Assembly (NCBI GenBank): GCA_028868395.1
Contig: JAGWUO010000094.1
Span: forward strand, 1-5,679
Length of the DNA stretch: 5,679 nt
Reading direction: 5' to 3'
Source: Cytophagales bacterium
GTDB taxonomy: Bacteria; Bacteroidota; Bacteroidia; Cytophagales; Spirosomataceae
Position 1 is the stretch's first letter. Each line of letters opens with the position of its first letter. This document shows, in pieces, positions 1 through 4,340 of the stretch. Below the pieces are notes generated by a model. It had not been told where the DNA came from and ran no database searches. It worked only from the letters and a program-made list of their open reading frames with translations. Made by a program: the position numbers and the translations under genes.

Positions 1-172
1 TGGAGCCTAACAAGTTTTGGTAGGCCATATACTGGTCTACGATCTTTTGCAAATCCTTGTATTCTTTACTCAAGGTCTTGAATTTCTTCAAGTCCGATAC
101 CACCTCTGGCATCGCAATTTGTTGTTCTACTTCTAAAAATCTTTCTCGGATGGCCTCTAGCTGCTCCAGCAT
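1..172 (-). CDS. prfA: Peptide chain release factor 1, N-terminal part (runs off the window)
   Basis: The first 57 codons of a minus-strand gene are present; the rest lies beyond position 1. The protein begins MLEQLEAIRERFLEVEQQIA and continues through a charged helical stretch with SDLKKF, LSKEYKDLQ and YMAYQNLLGS. This is the pattern of the coiled N-terminal domain of bacterial RF1 (helical hairpin, then an S/D-x-KKF-x-x-LSKEYK segment). RF1 reads UAA and UAG in the ribosomal A site and triggers peptide release; the catalytic GGQ loop and PxT anticodon-like motif would be in the missing part. The ATG at 172-170 is chosen because the ATG five bases upstream is in another frame. A -7 promoter box lies about 25 nt upstream. 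RF2 (prfB) is the main alternative, but the short N-terminus and LSKEYK segment favour RF1. Confidence 0.88.
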   Translation of the reverse strand, partial: MLEQLEAIRERFLEVEQQIAMPEVVSDLKKFKTLSKEYKDLQKIVDQYMAYQNLLGS

Positions 173-197
173 AACATTTTGGTTTTAAAAAACGTTG

Positions 198-205
198 CAA
201 AGATA
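198..205 (-). promoter_or_regulatory. Bacteroidota -7 box in front of prfA
   Basis: On the minus strand this reads TATCTTTG, a full match to the Bacteroidota -7 consensus TAnnTTTG, followed by C. It lies 25 nt before the prfA ATG, leaving a leader of roughly 15-20 nt. No TTG -33 element is seen at about 20 nt spacing. The 11-mer ACTATCTTTGC is identical to the one in front of the SDR gene at 4321-4331. Confidence 0.6.
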
Positions 206-218
206 GTAATTAAATCCA

Positions 219-249
219 TTGCCCTTTGCCCTCGTTTAGAATACCTTTG
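219..249 (+). promoter_or_regulatory. Promoter of the lipoprotein gene (-33 TTG and -7 TACCTTTG)
   Basis: TTG at 219-221 is followed after 20 nt by TACCTTTG at 242-249. This fits the Bacteroidota sigma-ABfr type promoter (TTG, about 19-21 nt, TAnnTTTG) and is the best complete match in the window. The ATG of the lipoprotein gene is 17 nt downstream, so the leader is about 10 nt. The promoter is back to back with that of prfA. Confidence 0.65.
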
Positions 250-266
250 CATAAATTCTCCAAACG

Positions 267-725
267 ATGAAACACGCCCTACTCCTTTTCGCTTTAATCG
301 CCTTGCAAGCTTGTGATTTTTCCAAACGTATCGATACTGCTGCGGCCGTTCGTGAGATGAAAGCGAGGCAGGTGAAGCGTGTTTTACCTCAAGATATCGT
401 CAATCAAGTCGATACGTGGGGGCAAGAAATACAGTCGAAGGGAGCAATGAAATTAGATAGTGCGACCAAAGCACTTCAGATTACGGTTCGCACAGGTGCT
501 CCAGTCTCTCTGAAAGCGACATTCAAAGATGCGAAGATGATCGAGATAATGGATGCTTTGGATTATTCTTTGGGCCAAAAACAGGACGTCCCGCCCTCCA
601 TCCAGAAAAATACGGCTGGCGATAGCTTATACTATTTTTATCCATCGGAAGCAGGCAAAATTACCGTTCTCGGATTCGCGAAAAACATCGTGATTCAAAA
701 TATGGACCGCCCCCTAATTAAATAA
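267..725 (+). CDS. Small lipoprotein of unknown function
   Basis: A 152-residue protein with a short lipoprotein signal peptide: K2 and H3, a hydrophobic stretch at residues 4-13, and the lipobox LQAC with Cys16 as the lipidated residue. The mature part is about 137 residues, soluble-looking, and starts CDFSKR. In Bacteroidota Asp at +2 does not imply inner-membrane retention, so the likely site is the periplasmic face of a membrane. No catalytic motif is recognised. The segment REMKARQVKRV (29-39) weakly recalls the N-terminus of some Bacteroidota lipoproteins with DUF3365-type domains, but the haem-type cysteine motif is absent, so no family is assigned. Cys16 is the only cysteine. The gene has its own promoter and stands alone between prfA (divergent) and the DUF2520 gene (convergent, overlapping by 8 bp at the stop). 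It is a real gene with high likelihood; its function is unknown. Confidence 0.8.
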   Translation: MKHALLLFALIALQACDFSKRIDTAAAVREMKARQVKRVLPQDIVNQVDTWGQEIQSKGAMKLDSATKALQITVRTGAPVSLKATFKDAKMIEIMDALDYSLGQKQDVPPSIQKNTAGDSLYYFYPSEAGKITVLGFAKNIVIQNMDRPLIK

Positions 726-1458
726 GGTTGCGTTCCAGAATTTGGTTGATTTGAAAATTCACTTCGCGTAAGTGGGGGTCCGAAATTTCCTTCGAAAGTG
801 GATTTCCCGTAAAGAACGCTTGGACATGTTGTTGTACTAGACCGTGTAAAAGACTGGGTTCTAGTTCAATCGATTGCAACAATTCTTGAGCGTGAGACCA
901 CAGATTCTGAGTTAAAACACCGGCTAATAGCATTGCTTTGTGAATCTTCTTTCGTTCTTCCCCATTCACTAAATACATCGCATCAGTGATGTCTTTTGCC
1001 AAAGCCACTAAGGTATTTTGGGTTTCTTCCACTAATACTTCTAAGCAGATCGGCATTTGATCTAATTTGATTCGACGGCCTGCTTCAAGATGTTGAACAG
1101 GGAAAAACACGCCCATCTGGTTCGTACTTTCGCGTGCTGGATCATATAATAAATTAGCCTCCGCTAAAGAGAATGTGCCACTGACAAGGACAAGTGTCGC
1201 GTATTTGGGCAATAATAATTCTTTCAACACTTCTGGATAAGCCGATTCTGGAACACAAAGGAAAAAGACGGTGGCTGCGGATTCCGAAAAATCTAAATCT
1301 TCATGCACTTTCGCATTGTATAAATAGGAAACGAGGTCTTTTGCCTTCGAGGGCTCTCGACTGAAGACTTCTTGAACTGAATTTCCGGCATTTTCTAAGG
1401 CCTTTGCGATGTGCCAGGTAACGTTTCCTGCACCGATAAACGATATTTTAAAACTCAT
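718..1458 (-). CDS. Rossmann-fold protein with DUF2520 domain (putative NAD(P)-dependent oxidoreductase)
   Basis: A 246-residue cytoplasmic protein. Residues 1-95 form an N-terminal Rossmann fold with FIGAGNV (7-13) as the dinucleotide-binding glycine loop and FSREPSKA at 32-39 where the 2'-phosphate or adenosine ribose would be read, as in ProC and F420-type reductases. LCVPESAYPEV at 67-77 is the usual strand-4 segment. GVFFPVQHL (116-124) corresponds to the GxFYPLQ signature of DUF2520, followed by a helical domain with HKAMLLAGVLTQNLWSHA (173-190), the part that in relatives reads H-x-A-A-V-F-x-x-N-F. The later signature normally written TGPAxRxD is only loosely kept (TGNPLSKEISD, 217-227). 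Substrate is unknown for the family; binding of NAD(P) is inferred from the glycine loop. The ATG overlaps the stop of the upstream HNH gene (ATGA), implying translational coupling. The stop overlaps the convergent lipoprotein gene. Confidence 0.82.
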   Translation of the reverse strand: MSFKISFIGAGNVTWHIAKALENAGNSVQEVFSREPSKAKDLVSYLYNAKVHEDLDFSESAATVFFLCVPESAYPEVLKELLLPKYATLVLVSGTFSLAEANLLYDPARESTNQMGVFFPVQHLEAGRRIKLDQMPICLEVLVEETQNTLVALAKDITDAMYLVNGEERKKIHKAMLLAGVLTQNLWSHAQELLQSIELEPSLLHGLVQQHVQAFFTGNPLSKEISDPHLREVNFQINQILERNLI

Positions 1459-1970
1459 GTGGTGGTCTCCAGTTTAGCACCCACAAACGGGGCCCATTGT
1501 TGATCCAAAATTCCAGAAAAATTTCGCAAAAACATAACAAAAGATGGTCTAAATGGCTGGCGTGCTAAAACCATTCCTGCTTCCTCAGGAGTCATATGCC
1601 CTTTCTTCGAATTACAATATTTGCAGGCAGTCACTAAATTATCCCAGGAGGTGCGCCCCTGACGTGATTTGGGCAACACATGATCCATTGTTAAGAAGTC
1701 TTTCGAGCCACAATATTGACAGGTATGATTGTCTCGCTTTAAGATGTTTTGGCGATTTAACATCACCCCTTTGAACGGGAAATAGACATAACGCTGCAAA
1801 CGAATGACTGAAGGATAGGGAAACGTTTTTGAAACTGAGTGCAATTTTGCGGTGGTGGATTCTGCCACTAATTCTGCCTTGTTGAGATAGACCAAAAGAA
1901 AGGCCTTCGGCATAGAACAAATCGTAAGCGCACTGTAATCCTGATTTAAGACCAACACTTTCTGAGCCAT
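1455..1970 (-). CDS. HNH endonuclease family protein
   Basis: A 171-residue protein counted from the ATG at 1970-1968. The first 65 residues are a conserved lead (KVLVLNQDYSALTICSMPKA, then VIRLQRYVYFPF) typical of a widespread stand-alone HNH family of bacteria and cyanobacteria. The HNH core follows: C84-x2-C87 (CQYCG), D96-H97 in LTMDHVLP, N111 in the SWDNLV segment, and C116-x2-C119-N120 (CKYCNSKKG). The four cysteines should bind a structural zinc and His97 is the expected general base; all key positions are present, so the protein is predicted to be active. Its DNA target and role are unknown; in this family the genes usually sit in housekeeping surroundings rather than beside a methylase. 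A TTG codon 6 nt upstream (1976) is in frame, but the ATG is preferred. The gene is first in a two-gene operon with the DUF2520 gene. Confidence 0.85.
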   Translation of the reverse strand: MAQKVLVLNQDYSALTICSMPKAFLLVYLNKAELVAESTTAKLHSVSKTFPYPSVIRLQRYVYFPFKGVMLNRQNILKRDNHTCQYCGSKDFLTMDHVLPKSRQGRTSWDNLVTACKYCNSKKGHMTPEEAGMVLARQPFRPSFVMFLRNFSGILDQQWAPFVGAKLETTT

Positions 1971-2090
1971 AGACAAACCGATTTAATTTGCTCATCAATT
2001 TAAAAAATAATCGCTTGAATAGGAAGCACTTAGCCTTGCTTTTTTGTTAAGAATTCCCGGATTAAGGTCCTATTTCGTAGATTTGCATAA
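1971..2090. other. Divergent intergenic region between the HNH and amidohydrolase genes
   Basis: These 120 bases hold the promoter of the amidohydrolase gene at their right end. No clear TAnnTTTG box was found for the HNH gene on the minus strand; the nearest match (TCGGTTTG at 1981-1974) has one mismatch and lies too close to the start to serve it. The middle is AT-rich with a run of seven T at 2040-2046. No hairpin or RNA gene is seen. Confidence 0.5.
2078..2085 (+). promoter_or_regulatory. Bacteroidota -7 box in front of the amidohydrolase gene
   Basis: TAGATTTG matches the TAnnTTTG consensus and is followed by CATAAAT, giving an 11-mer TTTGCATAAAT identical to the one downstream of the lipoprotein promoter (246-256). 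A -33 element is weak (TTC at 2054-2056 with 21 nt spacing). Only 5 nt separate the box from the first ATG, so transcription should start at or very near that ATG. Confidence 0.6.
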
Positions 2091-3296
2091 ATGAACCCAA
2101 TGCCCATGTCCTCTTTATTGGAAAAAATCAAGCAGCTTTCCGCTGAAATCACCCCTGACACCCTGGTTAATCGCCACCATATTCACGCGAATCCGGAACT
2201 TTCTTATCAGGAATTTCAAACGCAGGCTTACGTTTTAGAACAACTTGAGCGGATGGGTATTCAGGCTAAAAAAATTGCCACCACCGGCCTCATCGCCGAA
2301 ATCAAAGGAAAAAACCCAGACAAAAAAGTCGTCGCACTGCGTGCCGACATGGATGCCTTACCCATCCTTGAAACCAATGACGTTCCGTATAAATCCAAAA
2401 ACCCAGGCGTCATGCACGCCTGCGGACACGATGTGCACACCGCCTCCCTTTTAGGGACGGCACAAATCCTCCAAAAGGTCCGCGACGAATTCGAAGGTAC
2501 GATCAAATTACTATTCCAACCTGCCGAAGAAAAGGCCCCTGGTGGAGCGAGCATCATGATTAAAGAAGGTGCCTTACAAAACCCGACTCCGGCGAGCATT
2601 TTTGGACAACACGTCGCAACTAATGTCCCCGTAGGCAAAATCGGTTTCCGCGAGGGAATGTACATGGCCAGCACGGATGAATTATATATTAAAGTGATCG
2701 GTAAAGGTGGCCACGGCGCTATGCCTGACGCCTGTATAGATCCCATCGTCATTGCCTCTCACATCATCGTGGCAATGCAGCAAATCATTTCGAGAAACAA
2801 AAACCCGAAACTCCCATCGGTATTGACTTTCGGCAAAATCGAAGGTCTAGGTGCCACAAACGTCATCCCAGACGAAGTTAACATCGCCGGCACTTTCCGT
2901 GCCATGGACGAAACTTGGCGTGCTGAAGGACTTGAAAAGATGAAAAAACTCGCAGAAGGCATAGCAGACGCGATGGGTGGCCGCGCTGAATTCGAGGTTC
3001 TAAAAGGTTATCCCTTTTTACAGAACAATCCAGAACTAACTAGACGTTCTAAGGCTGCTGCCATCGAATACATGGGAGCAGAAAATGTCGTTGATCTTGA
3101 TCTATGGATGGCAGGCGAAGACTTCGCTTTCTACACCCACCACGTGGATGCGTGTTTCTACCGTTTAGGGGTACGCAATGACGAACGCGGAATTACGAGC
3201 GGGGTGCATACTCCGACGTTTGATATTGATGAAAAAGCCTTGGGAATTGGGCCGGGGTTAATGGCATGGTTAGCGATCTCAGAGTTAACTGTGTAA
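2091..3296 (+). CDS. M20D family metal-dependent amidohydrolase (N-acyl-amino-acid / hippurate hydrolase type)
   Basis: A 401-residue cytoplasmic enzyme of the peptidase M20D family (relatives: hippurate hydrolase, plant IAA-amino acid hydrolases, N-acetyl-amino-acid deacetylases). The order of motifs is complete: RHHIHANPELSYQE (28-41), ALRADMDALPI (82-92), MHACGHDVH (108-116), FQPAEE (142-147), GQHV (172-175), GKGGHGAMP (204-212), the dimerisation-domain segment ending in TNVIPDEVNIAGTFR (256-270), MAGEDFAFY (340-348) and GVHTPTFDID (371-380). By comparison with the plant enzyme ILL2, the di-metal ligands should be Cys111, His113, Glu147, His174 and His373, with Glu146 as general base. Reaction: hydrolysis of an amide bond releasing an amino acid and an acyl group; the exact substrate cannot be read from sequence. 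Length is normal for the family. The start could also be Met4 or Met6 given the close promoter. Codons ending in C are noticeably frequent compared with the neighbouring genes. Confidence 0.92.
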   Translation: MNPMPMSSLLEKIKQLSAEITPDTLVNRHHIHANPELSYQEFQTQAYVLEQLERMGIQAKKIATTGLIAEIKGKNPDKKVVALRADMDALPILETNDVPYKSKNPGVMHACGHDVHTASLLGTAQILQKVRDEFEGTIKLLFQPAEEKAPGGASIMIKEGALQNPTPASIFGQHVATNVPVGKIGFREGMYMASTDELYIKVIGKGGHGAMPDACIDPIVIASHIIVAMQQIISRNKNPKLPSVLTFGKIEGLGATNVIPDEVNIAGTFRAMDETWRAEGLEKMKKLAEGIADAMGGRAEFEVLKGYPFLQNNPELTRRSKAAAIEYMGAENVVDLDLWMAGEDFAFYTHHVDACFYRLGVRNDERGITSGVHTPTFDIDEKALGIGPGLMAWLAISELTV

Positions 3297-3298
3297 TA

Positions 3299-3361
3299 TT
3301 TTCAGCAGAGCCAATCGAAAATGTCGTTACACAAATATTTTCTGATTGGCTCCCCTGAAAA
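3299..3361 (+). terminator. Large hairpin directly behind the amidohydrolase gene
   Basis: The structure starts 3 nt after the stop codon. Arm TTTTCAG (3299-3305) pairs with CTGAAAA (3355-3361); after a 2x2 internal loop GAGCCAATC (3308-3316) pairs with GATTGGCTC (3344-3352); after a one-base bulge (T3343) GAAAAT (3317-3322) pairs with ATTTTC (3337-3342). That is 22 base pairs around a 14-nt loop. No clear T-run follows, so it is not a textbook intrinsic terminator, but its place suggests termination or 3'-end protection of the amidohydrolase transcript. Confidence 0.7.
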
Positions 3362-3443
3362 CATTTCACACATTTAATCTCCTCATCCCTATTCTTTCTC
3401 TCAAAACGTTTAATTTTTATAAAGAGACGTAGAAGAGATTTCG

Positions 3444-3502
3444 TTTATAATGTTTGGGTAAAAAATTATTGCGAAGCACAATTTTGACCCAAATATTATA
3501 AA
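3444..3502 (-). terminator. Large hairpin at the end of the SDR gene, with the shared core
   Basis: The outer stem pairs 3444-3459 with 3487-3502 (16 pairs including one G.T position at 3452/3494; around TTTGGGT and ACCCAAA). Further in, AAAA (3461-3464) pairs with TTTT (3482-3485), TT (3466-3467) with AA (3480-3481), and TGC (3470-3472) with GCA (3476-3478), closing a 3-nt loop. In gene orientation (minus strand) the apex reads ATTGTGC-TTC-GCAATAAT. One arm contains the last two codons and the stop codon of the SDR gene. No T-run follows the stem, but the inner right arm contains six consecutive T on the minus strand. Confidence 0.72.
3463..3484 (-). repeat. Copy 1 of the 22-nt conserved hairpin core
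   Basis: Read on the minus strand, the 22 bases match those at 5593-5614 on the plus strand in all but one position (the central loop base, T here and A there). Both copies sit at the tip of a hairpin immediately behind a gene and have the same orientation relative to that gene. Confidence 0.75.
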
Positions 3503-4290
3503 GGAAACTCTAAAGGATCCGGCCATCTGAATTCATAATTCAATTCATCACAGATTTTATCGCCCGAAACGATTTTCCCTCCTAAGCAGGTTTGAGAATA
3601 ATCCCAGTAGCCCGCTGGCATCCCGCGACGTTCAATGTCGTTTTCGCCTACTTCACCTTTGGTAGGGTGAATAGGAGCCACAATATTATAGATACCTGAT
3701 TCGATTTTCTCAGCGGCTAACGCAATTAATGCCACCACGTCATCTTTGTGCACATAGTTGATTGGGCAATTTGCTCCGTCGTTGCGTTTGCCAGAGAAAT
3801 ACTTGGCCACGTAGCGATCGCCCCCCATGAGGCCTGCTAAACGCAAGATAAGGGATGGGACTTTTGAGGAAGAAACGATGGCTTCAGCTTTGGCCATTAA
3901 AGAATCCTCATTAATGCCTGAATTTTCATCTACTGTATCTGACACGTTAGCGTAAACCGATGTTGATGAAAGGAAAATGAGCTTTTTAGCTGAACCTGCA
4001 GGAGTGTTATCTACCCAATCTTGTAAAATAGCCAGGTAGTTTTCTTCTGAATTTTTCTTGCGACGAGGAGGAATAGCCCAAATTTGGATATCTGCATCAT
4101 TCATTGATGACCAATTATCTGCTGGCATTTCAGGCTCTGCTCTAAAATCCAACACCTTGATATTAGGATGAGCGGCTTGCTGATGAACACTGGAAGCTGA
4201 AACGCGTACATCAAAGTCCGCTAAAGCCAGTTTAAATGCCAATGGTGCGCCTACCCAACCGCCCCCGTAAATACTTATCGTCTTTTTCAT
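3496..4290 (-). CDS. Atypical SDR family NAD(P)-binding protein (epimerase/YeeZ-like)
   Basis: A 264-residue cytoplasmic protein counted from the ATG at 4290-4288; an in-frame GTG at 4302 is less likely. Residues 1-30 form a Rossmann start with IYGGGWVGAPLA (7-18). KKLIFLSSTSVYANV (102-116) is the strand plus SSTSVY element of extended SDRs. LRLAGLMGGDRY (149-160) and INYVHKDDVVALI (177-189) are the RxxGLxGPxR and VHxDDxA elements that shape the cofactor and substrate pocket. The canonical YxxxK pair is not seen; where it is expected the sequence reads DSLMAKAE (129-136), so a Lys is present but no Tyr. This, with the length, fits the atypical SDR group that includes E. coli YeeZ. Cofactor binding is well supported; the substrate and whether it catalyses redox chemistry are unknown. 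The gene is alone between a divergent phosphoesterase gene and a convergent amidohydrolase gene, with its own -7 box. Confidence 0.82.
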   Translation of the reverse strand: MKKTISIYGGGWVGAPLAFKLALADFDVRVSASSVHQQAAHPNIKVLDFRAEPEMPADNWSSMNDADIQIWAIPPRRKKNSEENYLAILQDWVDNTPAGSAKKLIFLSSTSVYANVSDTVDENSGINEDSLMAKAEAIVSSSKVPSLILRLAGLMGGDRYVAKYFSGKRNDGANCPINYVHKDDVVALIALAAEKIESGIYNIVAPIHPTKGEVGENDIERRGMPAGYWDYSQTCLGGKIVSGDKICDELNYEFRWPDPLEFPL

Positions 4291-4291
4291 G

Positions 4292-4299
4292 TAATTTTG
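4292..4299 (+). promoter_or_regulatory. Bacteroidota -7 box in front of the phosphoesterase gene
   Basis: TAATTTTG matches TAnnTTTG and is followed by C. It lies 41 nt before the ATG at 4341, so the leader would be about 35 nt. No TTG is found at the -33 position. The box lies between the divergent promoter of the SDR gene and that gene's start codon. Confidence 0.5.
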
Positions 4300-4321
4300 C
4301 ACCTTTGGAACAATTGAATCG

Positions 4322-4329
4322 CAAAGATA
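4322..4329 (-). promoter_or_regulatory. Bacteroidota -7 box in front of the SDR gene
   Basis: On the minus strand this reads TATCTTTG, followed by C, within the 11-mer ACTATCTTTGC that also precedes prfA. The SDR ATG is 31 nt downstream, giving a leader of about 25 nt. No good -33 TTG is visible; that position would fall inside the first codons of the phosphoesterase gene. Confidence 0.6.
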
Positions 4330-4340
4330 GTTTAAGTGCT

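Larger units (their letters stand above)
3297..3495. other. Convergent intergenic region
   Basis: These 199 bases separate the convergent amidohydrolase and SDR genes. They hold the two large hairpins listed separately. Between them (3362-3443) lies a pyrimidine-rich stretch followed by a purine-rich one, AT-rich in the middle, with no reading frame, promoter or RNA gene that I can support. Confidence 0.6.

Noticed and set aside
1455..1970. HNH gene as part of a restriction or defence island
   Set aside because: No methylase, helicase, toxin, recombinase or phage gene is seen in the window; the neighbours are ordinary metabolic genes.
1971..1976. TTG start for the HNH gene two codons upstream of the ATG
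   Set aside because: The ATG at 1970 matches the usual N-terminus of the family (a few residues before VLVLNxDY) and needs no rare start codon.
1974..1981. TCGGTTTG as a promoter box for the HNH gene
   Set aside because: It deviates from TAnnTTTG and lies only 3 nt before the ATG, so transcription would start inside the gene.
1639..1998. Second minus-strand frame inside the HNH gene with an ATG at 1995-1993
   Set aside because: It overlaps the HNH core motifs in another frame and has no protein-like pattern; the HNH frame is clearly the coding one.
2261..2752. 163-codon antisense frame within the amidohydrolase gene
   Set aside because: It is a shadow of a well-supported M20D gene, with a composition typical of the reverse complement of coding DNA.
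3376..3440. Imperfect inverted repeat AATCTCCTC (3376-3384) with GAAGAGATT (3432-3440) between the two hairpins
   Set aside because: Only short, with a mismatch and a loop of nearly 50 nt in pyrimidine- and purine-rich sequence, so chance pairing is likely.
4236..4340. Upstream extension of the phosphoesterase frame by 35 codons
   Set aside because: It is antisense to the start of the SDR gene, spans the predicted promoter, and its residues look random before the hydrophobic start MNKMFFVPF.
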